Below are positions 1 to 9,265 of a DNA stretch of 64,000 nucleotides, piece after piece (position 1 is the first letter of the stretch; every line of letters begins with the position of its first letter). This DNA comes from Marinimicrobium sp038419845 (GTDB taxonomy: Bacteria > Pseudomonadota > Gammaproteobacteria > Pseudomonadales > Cellvibrionaceae): assembly GCF_038419845.1 (NCBI RefSeq), contig NZ_JBCAQT010000010.1, positions 120,833-184,832 of the forward strand, read 5' to 3'. The translations under genes and the position numbers were made by a program. The notes beneath the pieces are model-generated. The model saw only the letters and a program-made list of their open reading frames with translations, was not told the DNA's origin and did not search any database.

Positions 1-33
1 GGCGTGCACATCAAAGCCCTGCCCGATCCGCAT
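1..33 (-). CDS. ispF: 2-C-methyl-D-erythritol 2,4-cyclodiphosphate synthase, 5' end only
   Basis: Only the first 11 codons lie in the window. They read MRIGQGFDVHA, the typical IspF N-terminus, and include the Asp and His of the DVH motif that bind the catalytic metal. The ATG overlaps the ispD stop codon by one base (TGATG), so the two genes are probably translationally coupled. IspF follows IspD by two steps in the MEP isoprenoid pathway, cyclising CDP-ME 2-phosphate to MEcPP with release of CMP. The rest of the gene lies beyond the left edge. Confidence 0.85.
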   Translation of the reverse strand, partial: MRIGQGFDVHA

Positions 34-761
34 CAAGAATGCTCCTGTCGCTGTATAATCATTTCGGCCAGGGGGAGATCTTCCGGCCGCGTGACCTTCA
101 TATTGTCGGTTCGGCCTTCCACCACCAGCGGTCGATAACCGGCAAGCTCCAGTGCCGAGGCTTCATCGGTGATGGTTTCCCCCTGACCCAGAGCGCGCGC
201 CAGACACTGATGCAGCAACTGATAGCGGAACAGTTGCGGCGTCTGCGCCTGCCACAGGCCCTGCCGGTCGCGGGTGGCCAGAATTTCCCCCGAGCCATCG
301 ACCTGTTTGAGCGTGTCACCCACCGGGACGGCCAGAATGCCGCCCACCGAATGTTGGCGGGTGTGCCGACACAGGCTGGTTATCATGCCGAGGGTGATAC
401 AGGGACGGGCCGCATCGTGCACCAGAATCCAGTCATCGGCTCTGGCCTGCAGGGTGAGGTAGTTGAGGGCGTTGAGCACCGATCGACTGCGCTCGCTGCC
501 GCCATCGACCACGGCAATACGCGGGTTTTTACTCAGCGGCAACCGCTCCCAGTGCGAATCCTCGGGACTGATGGCCAGCACCAGACCGGCGAGATCGGGC
601 AACTGCAACAACCGCTCGAGCGTGTGTTCCAACAGTGTTTTACCGTTCAGGGGCAGGTACTGCTTGGGCAGATCCGCCCGCATACGGGTGCCAATACCGG
701 CCGCCGGGACCACCACCCAGTAACGACCACCCGCTACCGGGCGTGATTGTGGTTTTGCCAT
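33..761 (-). CDS. ispD: 2-C-methyl-D-erythritol 4-phosphate cytidylyltransferase
   Basis: IspD transfers CMP from CTP to MEP in the cytosolic MEP isoprenoid pathway. The 242-residue product carries the nucleotide-binding loop AAGIGTRMRADLPKQY (about residues 20-36), the GGSERSRSV segment, VHDAARP and the C-terminal TDEAS and DNMKVTRPEDL motifs, all classical for the family. The length is normal, though the first ten or so residues are poorly conserved, so a slightly later start is possible. It lies 9 bp after ftsB and overlaps ispF, the common gammaproteobacterial ftsB-ispD-ispF arrangement. Nothing is unusual. Confidence 0.97.
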   Translation of the reverse strand: MAKPQSRPVAGGRYWVVVPAAGIGTRMRADLPKQYLPLNGKTLLEHTLERLLQLPDLAGLVLAISPEDSHWERLPLSKNPRIAVVDGGSERSRSVLNALNYLTLQARADDWILVHDAARPCITLGMITSLCRHTRQHSVGGILAVPVGDTLKQVDGSGEILATRDRQGLWQAQTPQLFRYQLLHQCLARALGQGETITDEASALELAGYRPLVVEGRTDNMKVTRPEDLPLAEMIIQRQEHS

Positions 762-770
762 GGCGCTTGA

Positions 771-1055
771 TTATCTCCTTCGCTGTGGTTCGACCACCAT
801 AAAGAAGGTCTCGCCTTCCTCGATCATGCCCAGGTCTTCCCGCGCTCGTTCTTCAATACTGTCCAGACCGTCCTTGAGGGCATTGACCTCGACCGCCAAA
901 ACCCGATTGCGCTCCTGCAACTGGTCATTGCGCTGTTGCTGCTCGGAAATCTCCCGCTCCAGACGCGCCACATCCGCCCAGCTGCCCTCGGCAATCCAGA
1001 GACGATATTGGAGCGCAGTGAACAGGACCAGCAGTGCGATCAATAACCATTTCAT
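771..1055 (-). CDS. ftsB: cell division protein FtsB
   Basis: FtsB is a bitopic inner-membrane protein that joins FtsL and FtsQ in the divisome and helps activate septal peptidoglycan synthesis. The 94-residue product has one N-terminal membrane segment (about residues 3-19, LLIALLVLFTALQYRLW), then a charged coiled coil rich in Glu, Gln and Arg (about 30-65), then the REDLGMIEEGETFF region typical of FtsB C-termini. It sits between eno, from which it is separated by a terminator, and ispD. Family length is about 90-105 residues. Confidence 0.95.
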   Translation of the reverse strand: MKWLLIALLVLFTALQYRLWIAEGSWADVARLEREISEQQQRNDQLQERNRVLAVEVNALKDGLDSIEERAREDLGMIEEGETFFMVVEPQRRR

Positions 1056-1145
1056 GGCGTCGCGGCTCTTTTTGACAGAATTGGCGGACAGTGTGCGCAG
1101 AGTTTACACCAAACCGGGGCCCGTGTTCAGCCTTCCACCAGGCAT

Positions 1146-1176
1146 AAAAAAAGGCGCATCTCCCGGGAGATGCGCC
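1146..1176 (-). terminator. Rho-independent terminator downstream of eno
   Basis: Bases 1153-1176 form a perfect 24-nt palindrome (12-bp stem, GGCGCATCTCCC and its complement). On the minus strand a run of seven T (1152 to 1146) follows directly. It lies 43 bp after the eno stop and before ftsB, so it should end eno transcripts and separate them from ftsB-ispD. Confidence 0.92.
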
Positions 1177-1218
1177 CTCTTCTGGATTCAGAATCCGCTA
1201 ATGCTCAGTGGAGCCTTC

Positions 1219-2508
1219 TCAGGATTTGAATTCCGCCCGGCCGCGGTAAGGCGCCGAGCCATTCAGTTCCGCTTCGATGCGCAGCAGGCGATTGTACTTG
1301 GCCACCCGGTCGGAACGGCACAGTGAGCCGGTCTTGATCTGACCGGCCGCCGTGGCCACGGCCAGGTCGGCAATGGTGGTGTCTTCGGTCTCACCGGAGC
1401 GGTGGGAGATGACCGCCGTGTAGCCGGCGTCCTGGGCCATCTTGATGGCATCCAGTGTCTCGCTCAGCGAACCAATCTGGTTGAACTTGATCAGGATGGA
1501 GTTGCCCACGCCCTTCTCGATGCCCTCTTTGAGGATCTTGGTGTTGGTGACAAACAGGTCGTCGCCCACCAGCTGGATCTTGTTCCCCAGAATCTTGGTC
1601 TGATACGCCCAGCCTTCCCAATCGCTTTCATCCAGACCGTCTTCGATGGAGATGATCGGGTAGCGGTTGCAGAGCTCGGCCAGGAAATCGGAGAATTCTT
1701 CGGCGTTGTACGTTTTGCCTTCACCGGACAGGTTGTACTTGCCGTCCTTATAGAACTCGGAGGCGGCGCAGTCCAGAGCCAGGGTCACATCGGTGCCCAG
1801 TTTGTAGCCGGCCTTCTCCACGGCCGTGGCGATCACTTCCAGAGCGCCTTCGTTGGAGGGCAGATCCGGGGCAAAACCACCCTCGTCGCCCACGGCTGTG
1901 CTCAGGCCTTTTTCGTTCAGCACTTTCTTCAGGGCGTGGAAGATTTCCGCACCGGTGCGCAGCGCTTCAGAGAAACTCTTGGCGCCGACCGGCTGGATCA
2001 TGAATTCCTGGATATCGACATTGTTATCGGCGTGCTCACCACCATTGAGGATGTTCATCATGGGCACGGGCATGGAGTAGTTGCCAGTGCTGCCGTTGAT
2101 GTCGGCAATGTGCTGATACAGCGGCACGTTCTTGGCAATCGCCGCCGCTTTGGCGGCAGCCAGAGAAACGGCCAGGATGGCGTTGGCGCCCAGGTTGGTC
2201 TTGTTCTCGGTTCCGTCCGCTTCCAGCATGGCCTTGTCCAGCGCTCGCTGATCGGTGGCATCTTTGCCCAGCAGCACATCACGGATGGTGGTGTTGATGT
2301 TATCGACCGCTTTGAGCACACCCTTGCCCAGGTAGCGGGATTTGTCGCCGTCGCGCAGCTCGAGCGCTTCGCGCGAACCGGTGGAGGCACCCGAGGGCGC
2401 ACAGGCGGAACCGATGGCGCCGCTTTCCAGAATGACCTCGGCGCTGACGGTCGGGTTGCCCCGACTGTCCAGAACTTCAAAGGCTTTGATATCGACAATC
2501 TTGCTCAT
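1219..2508 (-). CDS. eno: enolase
   Basis: Enolase interconverts 2-phosphoglycerate and phosphoenolpyruvate in glycolysis and gluconeogenesis; in many proteobacteria it is also part of the RNA degradosome. The 429-residue protein has the full set of family motifs: SGASTG near residue 40, GDEGGFAPDL near 210 with the proton-transfer Glu, LIKFNQIGS near 340 with the catalytic Lys, and SHRSGETED near 370. The length matches the family. It lies 75 bp downstream of kdsA and ends at a strong terminator. The kdsA-eno-ftsB order is conserved in many gammaproteobacteria. Confidence 0.99.
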   Translation of the reverse strand: MSKIVDIKAFEVLDSRGNPTVSAEVILESGAIGSACAPSGASTGSREALELRDGDKSRYLGKGVLKAVDNINTTIRDVLLGKDATDQRALDKAMLEADGTENKTNLGANAILAVSLAAAKAAAIAKNVPLYQHIADINGSTGNYSMPVPMMNILNGGEHADNNVDIQEFMIQPVGAKSFSEALRTGAEIFHALKKVLNEKGLSTAVGDEGGFAPDLPSNEGALEVIATAVEKAGYKLGTDVTLALDCAASEFYKDGKYNLSGEGKTYNAEEFSDFLAELCNRYPIISIEDGLDESDWEGWAYQTKILGNKIQLVGDDLFVTNTKILKEGIEKGVGNSILIKFNQIGSLSETLDAIKMAQDAGYTAVISHRSGETEDTTIADLAVATAAGQIKTGSLCRSDRVAKYNRLLRIEAELNGSAPYRGRAEFKS

Positions 2509-2583
2509 GCGTAAATCGCTCCGTTTGCGTCTGAAAGTAAATAGAAAACAGAAAGTCTGTAAACGTTATGCAACTTGAAAAAG

Positions 2584-3432
2584 CTACTGAATATCCAAAG
2601 GGGGAAGCTGTTTTATCACATCGTCCACCGCCTTGATCTGGGCCAGGAACGGCTCCAGTTTGTCCAGCGGCAGAGCACTGGGACCGTCGCACTTGGCGTT
2701 GTCCGGGTCCGGGTGCGCTTCCAGGAACAGGCCCGCGAGCCCCACGGCCATGCCCGCGCGCGCCAACTCGGCCACCTGGTGGCGGCGGCCTCCGGAGGCT
2801 TCGCCCAGCGGGTCGCGGCATTGCAGCGCGTGGGTAGCGTCAAAAATAATCGGGGCACCGCCACTGACCTCGCGCATGGTGCGAAAGCCGAGCATGTCCA
2901 CCACCAGATTGTCGTAGCCGAAGTTACTGCCGCGCTCGCACAGAATAATCTGGTCGTTGCCGCACTCCCGGAACTTTTCCACGATGTTTTTCATCTGCCC
3001 CGGGCTCAGGAACTGGGGCTTTTTGATATTGACCACCGCCCCGGTTCTGGCCATGGCCTGAACCAGGTCTGTCTGACGGGCGAGAAACGCCGGCAGCTGG
3101 ATCACATCGCACACTTCGGCGACCGGCTGGCACTGATATTGTTCGTGCACGTCGGTAATCACCGGCACGCCGAACGTCTGTTTGATCTCACTGAAAATCT
3201 TCAGACCCTCTTCCATGCCGGGGCCACGAAACGAGTGGATGGAGGAGCGGTTGGCCTTGTCGAAAGACGCCTTGAACACATAGGGGATGCCCAATTTCTC
3301 GGTCACGTTGACGTAGGCTTCAGCCACACGCATCGCCATATCCCGGGATTCCAGCACGTTCATGCCCCCGAACAGCGTGAAGGGGCGCTGGTTGCCGACA
3401 CTCAAAGACCCTACTTTGATCTCTCGATCCAT
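2584..3432 (-). CDS. kdsA: 3-deoxy-8-phosphooctulonate (KDO-8-P) synthase
   Basis: KdsA condenses phosphoenolpyruvate with arabinose 5-phosphate to KDO 8-phosphate for lipopolysaccharide inner core. Motifs include FGGMNVLESRD, NRSSIHSFRGPG, KKPQFLSPGQM and QCRDPLGEASGGRR. The Asn in GMNVLES, where metal-dependent enzymes have Cys, points to the metal-independent class. The frame is open for another 18 codons upstream, but those are made of a 15-bp tandem repeat and would need a TTG start. The ATG at 3432 has an AAGAGAGA ribosome site and gives 282 residues, close to the 284 of E. coli KdsA, so it is preferred. Confidence 0.97.
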   Translation of the reverse strand: MDREIKVGSLSVGNQRPFTLFGGMNVLESRDMAMRVAEAYVNVTEKLGIPYVFKASFDKANRSSIHSFRGPGMEEGLKIFSEIKQTFGVPVITDVHEQYQCQPVAEVCDVIQLPAFLARQTDLVQAMARTGAVVNIKKPQFLSPGQMKNIVEKFRECGNDQIILCERGSNFGYDNLVVDMLGFRTMREVSGGAPIIFDATHALQCRDPLGEASGGRRHQVAELARAGMAVGLAGLFLEAHPDPDNAKCDGPSALPLDKLEPFLAQIKAVDDVIKQLPPLDIQ

Positions 3433-3447
3433 CACAATTCTCTCTTG

Positions 3448-3492
3448 TTTCAATACTGGCTCTTCTTTCAATACTGGCTCTTTCAATACGGG
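3448..3492. repeat. 15-bp tandem repeat between pyrG and kdsA
   Basis: TTTCAATACTGGCTC occurs exactly at 3448-3462 and 3466-3480, with a partial third copy (TTTCAATACGGG) at 3481-3492. The array fills almost all of the 63 bp between the pyrG stop and the likely kdsA start, and it creates a misleading upstream extension of the kdsA frame. Confidence 0.9.
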
Positions 3493-3495
3493 TTT

Positions 3496-5133
3496 TTAGC
3501 CTTGGGACGTCGATTTCTGCCCGGCCAGTGCCGCGCTGACAAAACTGGTGAACAGCGGATGCCCATCGCGCGGCGTGGACGTAAATTCAGGGTGGAACTG
3601 ACAGGCGACAAACCAGGGATGATCCGGCAGCTCCACGACTTCAACCAGGGTATCGTCCGAGGACCAGCCACCGATGCGCAGACCCGCCTGCTGGAGGCGA
3701 TCCACGTAGTTGTTGTTGACCTCGTAGCGATGCCGGTGGCGCTCGACAATCACATCCTTACCGTAAATCTCCCGGGTTTTGGAGCCGGCCACCAGCCGGC
3801 TCTCCTGCCCGCCCAGGCGCATGGTGCCACCCAGATCCGAGGCCTCGTCGCGTTTCTCGCGCCGACCGCTGGTATCCACCCACTCGGTGATCAGGCCGAT
3901 CACCGGGTCCGAGGTATGCTTGTCGAATTCGGTACTGTTGGCGTGTTTGAGGCCCAGCACATTGCGCGCGAACTCAATGACCACCGACTGCATGCCAAGG
4001 CAGATGCCCAGATAGGGCACCTTGTTCTCCCGGGCATAACGCACGGCCATCAACTTGCCTTCGACGCCGCGATTGCCAAAGCCGCCGGGCACCAGCACCG
4101 CGTCCGCTTCGCGCAGGGGCGCATCGCCCTCCTGCTCAATGCGCTCGGCATCGATGTACAGCATGTTCACTTTGGTGCGGGTGTGGATGCCGGCATGGAT
4201 CAGTGACTCGATCAACGATTTGTAGGCATCCAGAAGCTCCATGTATTTGCCCACCATGGCAATGGTTATTTCGTGCTCGGGGTGCAGCTTGTTGTCCACC
4301 ACCCGATCCCACTCGCTCAGGTCGGCCGGGCCACAGTCGAGTTCAAACTGCTCGACGATGATATCGTCCAGCCCGAATTCATGCAGCATGCGCGGAATGG
4401 CGTAGATGGTGCCGGCATCCGGCAGCGGTACCACCGCGTGCTCGTCCACGTTGGTGAACAGAGCAATTTTGCGACGCGAATCCGCGTCCACTTCCCGCTC
4501 GGAGCGGCACAGCAGAATATTGGGCTGCAGGCCGATCGAACGCAGCTCCTTGACCGAGTGCTGGGTGGGCTTGGTTTTGGTCTCGCCGGCGGTGGCGATG
4601 TAGGGCACCAGCGTCAAGTGCATGAGCAGGGAATTCTTGGGGCCCATCTCGACTTTGAGTTGGCGCACCGCTTCGAGAAACGGTTGGGATTCGATATCGC
4701 CCACGGTACCGCCAATTTCCACCAGCGCCACATCGGCATCGCGCCCGCCTTCGAGAATGCGGCGTTTGATTTCATCGGTGATATGGGGGATGACCTGCAC
4801 GGTGCCGCCCAGGTAATCACCACGGCGCTCTTTGCGCAATACGGTTTCGTACACACGACCCGTGGTGAAGTTGTTGCGGCGGGTCATCTTCGAGCGGATG
4901 AAGCGCTCATAGTGGCCCAGGTCCAGGTCGGTTTCCGCCCCGTCCTCGGTCACAAACACTTCGCCGTGCTGAAAGGGACTCATGGTGCCCGGATCCACAT
5001 TGATGTAGGGATCGAGCTTCATGATGGTGACGTTCACGCCCCGAGATTCGAGAATAGCCGCCAGCGAAGCCGAGGCAATACCCTTGCCCAGAGACGAAAC
5101 CACACCACCGGTTACGAATATATATCGCGTCAT
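3496..5133 (-). CDS. pyrG: CTP synthase
   Basis: PyrG aminates UTP to CTP using ATP and glutamine. The 545-residue protein has the N-terminal synthetase domain, starting YIFVTGGVVSSLGKG with the P-loop, and a C-terminal class I glutamine amidotransferase domain. The nucleophile is the Cys in YLGICLGMQS (near residue 379) and the His-Glu pair is in CQFHPEFTSTP (near 520). The length matches the family. It is upstream of kdsA and eno in the conserved pyrG-kdsA-eno gene order and likely co-transcribed with them. CTP is also the substrate of IspD and of KDO activation. Confidence 0.99.
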   Translation of the reverse strand: MTRYIFVTGGVVSSLGKGIASASLAAILESRGVNVTIMKLDPYINVDPGTMSPFQHGEVFVTEDGAETDLDLGHYERFIRSKMTRRNNFTTGRVYETVLRKERRGDYLGGTVQVIPHITDEIKRRILEGGRDADVALVEIGGTVGDIESQPFLEAVRQLKVEMGPKNSLLMHLTLVPYIATAGETKTKPTQHSVKELRSIGLQPNILLCRSEREVDADSRRKIALFTNVDEHAVVPLPDAGTIYAIPRMLHEFGLDDIIVEQFELDCGPADLSEWDRVVDNKLHPEHEITIAMVGKYMELLDAYKSLIESLIHAGIHTRTKVNMLYIDAERIEQEGDAPLREADAVLVPGGFGNRGVEGKLMAVRYARENKVPYLGICLGMQSVVIEFARNVLGLKHANSTEFDKHTSDPVIGLITEWVDTSGRREKRDEASDLGGTMRLGGQESRLVAGSKTREIYGKDVIVERHRHRYEVNNNYVDRLQQAGLRIGGWSSDDTLVEVVELPDHPWFVACQFHPEFTSTPRDGHPLFTSFVSAALAGQKSTSQG

Positions 5134-5255
5134 GTAAAACCTTGTTCAGTACAATCGAGGGACAGACAAATACCGGGGCTGAGCGCAGTGACACTGCGAA
5201 GGTATTTCTCTTCAGGACGGGGCGCCAGAGTACCAGAAAGCCCCCCATGCCTCAA

Positions 5256-6638
5256 TCAAAAACTTCCCGGGGGCCGCCAGATCAGGCGGTGGCCCGGCTC
5301 CTCTCCACCGGCTCCAAAGCCCTGGCAGACCCACAGATCCCCGACCGCCACCAGGACATCGCCCCGGTAAACCAGAGGCACCTGCGACCGCCACCAGGGC
5401 TCCAGGTCATGCTCCTGAAGCAGCTTTTTGAGCGCTTGCGAGTGCGCCCGCCCGACCGGCTGGCACCGCTCACCCCCTTCGCGCCAACGGACTGTCAACG
5501 CCCCCAGACCCGGCCGCAGGATCGGCAGGCCCGGCCCGGCCGCCGAACCGGCCGCCCGTTCAACCTCCAGCCTTCCCCCGTCGGGCAGACTCAGGGCCTC
5601 GCCCCGGTCGGGGGTAAAGGCAAGGCCAGTGCGGGGCCGGCTGTCGGACCCCGGATCGAACCACCGGGAACTGAGCAGATACAGCCCCGAGCGAAACCGA
5701 TGCAGCTCCAGCGCCTCCCACTGCACCCGGGCCCGGCTGTCCTCCCGCCCCCTGATCAGCTGCTGGTCGATCTGTTTCAGGTGTTCCCGGCCGGGCACGG
5801 GAAGCGACTTCGAGCGCAGCCAGTGGCGCAACAGGTTGTGTCGACGCGGCGGCGACAGCTCCCTCAGACGGGTGATATCCAGCACCGGTGCCAGGGTCGG
5901 ACGGGAACTGACCGCCAGACACAAAGCCTGCTCCAGATCTTCCCCGGCCAGTTCCCCGAGCAACTGCTCCGATTCGGCGCACAAACGGGCCGACTCACCC
6001 CAGGCCCGGGCCAGACCGGGCCAGCGCTGGCGCAACCGGGGCATCACTTGTGCCCGCAGGAAATTCCGGTCAAATCGCTCATCGGTATTACTGTCATCCT
6101 CGACCCAGTGCAGATGATGGGCACGGGCATAGTCCTCCAGTTGAGCCCGGGTCACTCCCAGGAAGGGCCGATGCAAACGACCCCGGCCCAGAGCCCGGGA
6201 GTCGGCCATGGCCGCCAGACCGCGTGGCCCCGAGCCGCGCATCAGACGCAACAACAGGGTCTCCGCCTGATCATCCGCGTGGTGCGCGGCCAGCAGACAA
6301 TGGCCGGCCGGCAGGGTCTGCTCGAAGACCCGATAGCGCGCTTCCCGCGCGGCGTCTTCCAGCCCCCGGCCTCGAGGCTCGACCTTCACCCCCACCGACT
6401 CCAGGGGCACCCCCAGATCGGCGCAGAGCGCTTCACAGGAGGCCAGCCAGTGATCGGCGTGCTCCGACAGGCCGTGATGCACATGCAGGGCCCTGATCGA
6501 TGCCGGGGGCTGCGCCTGAAGCATTGCCTGTACCGTCACCAAGGCATGCAACAGCACCGTGGAATCCAGACCACCACTGAGCGCCACCCAGTAACAGGGT
6601 GCGGGCGGCAGCTTTGAGAACGCATCGGCCAGCGGCAT
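5256..6638 (-). CDS. tilS: tRNA(Ile)-lysidine synthase
   Basis: TilS attaches lysine to C34 of the tRNA-Ile that reads AUA, changing both its decoding and its charging. The N-terminal PP-loop ATPase motif is SGGLDSTVLLHAL, followed by HHGLSEHADHW and AAHHADDQAETLLLRLMRGSG. The central and C-terminal substrate-binding domains follow, ending in the GDLWVCQGF region. The frame runs 13 codons further up to a TTG; the ATG at 6638 fits family N-termini better and gives 460 residues. The accA gene often found beside tilS is not present here. It is divergent from the S9 peptidase gene. Confidence 0.93.
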   Translation of the reverse strand: MPLADAFSKLPPAPCYWVALSGGLDSTVLLHALVTVQAMLQAQPPASIRALHVHHGLSEHADHWLASCEALCADLGVPLESVGVKVEPRGRGLEDAAREARYRVFEQTLPAGHCLLAAHHADDQAETLLLRLMRGSGPRGLAAMADSRALGRGRLHRPFLGVTRAQLEDYARAHHLHWVEDDSNTDERFDRNFLRAQVMPRLRQRWPGLARAWGESARLCAESEQLLGELAGEDLEQALCLAVSSRPTLAPVLDITRLRELSPPRRHNLLRHWLRSKSLPVPGREHLKQIDQQLIRGREDSRARVQWEALELHRFRSGLYLLSSRWFDPGSDSRPRTGLAFTPDRGEALSLPDGGRLEVERAAGSAAGPGLPILRPGLGALTVRWREGGERCQPVGRAHSQALKKLLQEHDLEPWWRSQVPLVYRGDVLVAVGDLWVCQGFGAGGEEPGHRLIWRPPGSF

Positions 6639-6811
6639 AACTCGGTCACTTTTAAACGGATAACAGCCAGCAGACAATCAGCGGACGATTGATAAAACCC
6701 GCCGGTTCACTGACAATGAATGAAAGCCGAGATTGTCCCCGCTTCGCCGGGCGTTGTCCACGTTCGGCCGGGCACAACCTCTACCCACGACCAACCAACG
6801 ACAGGATTCTC

Positions 6812-8755
6812 ATGGCCACCACCGCCGCTTATGGCAGCTGGCGCTCGCCCATCAGCGCCCAATCCCTCACTCAGGGAAACGTTCGTCTGAGCGAACCCCG
6901 CATTGATGGAGAGAGTCTCTATTGGCTCGAGTCCCGGCCCAGCGAAAAAGGCCGCAATGCGCTGGTTCAGCTGGACCCGGACGGCGAGCGCCGCGACCGG
7001 CTCGCCGCCCCGCACAGTGTGCGCACCCGGGCGCACGAATATGGGGGCGGCAGCTACATCGTGCACGAGGGCGTCATCTACCTGGTGCTCGACAGTGATC
7101 AGCGCCTCTATCGGTTGGTGGAAGACACCCTGGAGCCGCTGAGCGACGAGGGCCCCTACCGCTACGCCGACCTCTGTGTTGACGCCCGGCGCAACCGGCT
7201 GCTGTGCGTGCGCGAGGATCATACCGATCCATCGAAGGAAGAGCGCAGCGAAATCGTCGCCCTGGCCCTGGATGGCTCCGGTGAAACCAGCGTGCTGATC
7301 AGTGGTGCCGACTTTTACAGCAACCCGCGCCTGAGCCCGGACGGGACTCAACTGAGCTGCCTGAGCTGGAACCATCCCAACATGCCCTGGGATGGCACCC
7401 ACTGCCATCTCGCCGATCTGACTGAAGGCGGCGACATCGATCAGATCACCACCATCGCCGGCGGTCAGGGCGAATCCATTTTTCAGCCTCAGTGGTCCCC
7501 CGACGGGCAGCTGTATTTTGTCTCGGATCGCAACAACTGGTGGAACCTCTACCGCTGGCAGGACAACGAAGCCGAAGCGCTCTGTTATCTGGAGGCCGAG
7601 TTTGCCACTCCCCAGTGGGTGTTCGGCATGTCCACCTACGATTTTCTGGGCCCCAACACCCTGCTGTGCACCTACAGCCACGACGGCCAATGGCAACTGG
7701 CGCGCCTGGATCTCTCCCACGGCACCCTGACCGATATCGACACCGGCCTGACGGAGATAGCGTCAATCCAGTGCACCCAGGGCCGAGGGCTGTTTCTGGG
7801 CGCCAATTCCCACCAGAGCACCGGCCTCTGGGCCTTCCGGCCCGACGCCGAGGAAGCCCTGGTCGAGCTGGCGCGCTCCGCCGACAAGGATCCCGCCAGC
7901 CGCTACCTGTCCAACCCCGAGCCCATCACCTTTGAAACCAGTGATGGCGAGGAAGCCCACGGCTTTTACTACGCACCGCACAACCCCAACTACCAGGCCC
8001 CGGAGGGAGAGTTGCCGCCGTTGCTGGTAACCTGCCACGGAGGGCCCACCGGCGCCACGCAAACGGCACTCAATCTGAAGATCCAGTTCTGGACCAGCCG
8101 CGGTTTTGCGGTGCTCGACGTCAATTACCGGGGCAGCACCGGCTATGGCCGCCGCTACCGGGACCGGCTCAAGAGCAACTGGGGCATCACCGATGTGATC
8201 GATGTCTGCAGCGGTGCCGAGTACCTGGGTCAGCAGGGCCTGGCCGACCCCGAACGATGCGCCATCCGCGGCAGCAGTGCCGGCGGCTACACCGTGCTTG
8301 CGGCGCTCACCTTCCGCGATACCTTTCAGGCGGGTGCCAGTCTGTACGGCGTCGGCGACCTGGAAGCGTTGGCCCGGGACACCCACAAATTCGAGTCCCG
8401 CTACCTTGATACCCTGGTGGGCCCCTATCCCGAAGAACAGAGCCGCTACCGGGAGCGCTCACCCATTCAGCACATCGAGCAGCTGCAGTGCCCGGTGATT
8501 TTCCTCCAGGGGGAGGAAGACAGGATTGTGCCCCCCAACCAGGCTCAGGCCATGGTCGACGCCCTCACCCAAAAGGGCATTCCCAACGCCCTGGTGCTCT
8601 TCCCCGAGGAAGGGCACGGCTTCCGTCAGGGACCCAATATTGAGCGGGCCCTGGAGGCCGAGCTGTATTTCTACAGCCGGGTGTTCGGTTTTGAAGCCGC
8701 CGACGAGATCGAGCCGCTGACTATCGCCAACATTGACGGAGATTCAACGGCATGA
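6812..8755 (+). CDS. S9 family prolyl oligopeptidase-type peptidase
   Basis: A serine peptidase of the dipeptidyl-aminopeptidase/acylaminoacyl-peptidase type. The N-terminal two thirds (about residues 30-400) is a beta-propeller-like region; the C-terminal alpha/beta hydrolase has the nucleophile motif RGSSAGGY (Ser near residue 489), the acid in GEEDRIVPP and the base in EEGHGFRQG. No signal peptide is visible, so it is probably cytosolic and acts on short peptides. The frame is open from 6689, but the ATG at 6812 has an AGGA site six bases upstream and gives 647 residues. Its stop overlaps the greB ATG. Substrate specificity cannot be read from sequence. Confidence 0.9.
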   Translation: MATTAAYGSWRSPISAQSLTQGNVRLSEPRIDGESLYWLESRPSEKGRNALVQLDPDGERRDRLAAPHSVRTRAHEYGGGSYIVHEGVIYLVLDSDQRLYRLVEDTLEPLSDEGPYRYADLCVDARRNRLLCVREDHTDPSKEERSEIVALALDGSGETSVLISGADFYSNPRLSPDGTQLSCLSWNHPNMPWDGTHCHLADLTEGGDIDQITTIAGGQGESIFQPQWSPDGQLYFVSDRNNWWNLYRWQDNEAEALCYLEAEFATPQWVFGMSTYDFLGPNTLLCTYSHDGQWQLARLDLSHGTLTDIDTGLTEIASIQCTQGRGLFLGANSHQSTGLWAFRPDAEEALVELARSADKDPASRYLSNPEPITFETSDGEEAHGFYYAPHNPNYQAPEGELPPLLVTCHGGPTGATQTALNLKIQFWTSRGFAVLDVNYRGSTGYGRRYRDRLKSNWGITDVIDVCSGAEYLGQQGLADPERCAIRGSSAGGYTVLAALTFRDTFQAGASLYGVGDLEALARDTHKFESRYLDTLVGPYPEEQSRYRERSPIQHIEQLQCPVIFLQGEEDRIVPPNQAQAMVDALTQKGIPNALVLFPEEGHGFRQGPNIERALEAELYFYSRVFGFEAADEIEPLTIANIDGDSTA

Positions 8756-9261
8756 GCCGATGGCGCCCGCCCAGACCCAAGAGCTCACCCTATATCACGC
8801 CCGCCGGTGCCCGGCGCCTGAAAGAAGAGCTGGTACAACTGTGGAAAGTGGAGCGCCCCCAGGTCACGCAGGTGGTCCACGAGGCGGCCAAGAACGGCGA
8901 TCGCTCGGAAAACGGAGATTACATTTATGGTAAAAAGCGCCTGCGGGAAATCGACAGTCGTGTGCGCTTTTTAACCAAGCGCCTGGAGAGTGTCACCATT
9001 GTCGATCGCCTGCCCGAGAACCGCGACCAGGTCTTTTTTGGGGCCTGGGTGACGGTCGAAGATGAGGCGGGAGAGGAACACACTTACCAACTGGTCGGTC
9101 CGGATGAATTCGACCTGAGCCGCGGGCAGATGAGTGTGGACTCCCCCCTGGCCCGACAGCTGCTGGGCAAGCGCATTGACGATGAAATCACCCTGCGCAC
9201 CCCCGAGGAGGGAGAGCAGCTCTATTGGGTCACCGGCATCGAATACCGACCTTACGAGTAG
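8752..9261 (+). CDS. greB: transcription elongation factor GreB
   Basis: GreB enters the RNA polymerase secondary channel and stimulates cleavage of backtracked transcripts. The 169-residue product has an N-terminal coiled coil whose acidic tip is visible in AAKNGDRSENGDY (Asp and Glu that coordinate the second Mg ion) and a C-terminal FKBP-like domain with SVDSPLARQLLGKRIDDE. The family signature TPAGARRLKEEL is near the start. The GreB assignment over GreA rests on its length and its basic N-terminal extension. The ATG overlaps the stop of the peptidase gene by four bases. It converges on mazG with only 4 bp between the stops. Confidence 0.93.
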   Translation: MSRWRPPRPKSSPYITPAGARRLKEELVQLWKVERPQVTQVVHEAAKNGDRSENGDYIYGKKRLREIDSRVRFLTKRLESVTIVDRLPENRDQVFFGAWVTVEDEAGEEHTYQLVGPDEFDLSRGQMSVDSPLARQLLGKRIDDEITLRTPEEGEQLYWVTGIEYRPYE

Positions 9262-9265
9262 GGCC

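Noticed and set aside
2575..4206. 543-codon plus-strand frame across kdsA and pyrG
   Set aside because: It spans two certain genes on the other strand and has shadow-type composition.
5142..6617. 491-codon plus-strand frame opposite tilS
   Set aside because: Pro/Gln/Arg-rich shadow of an intact TilS.
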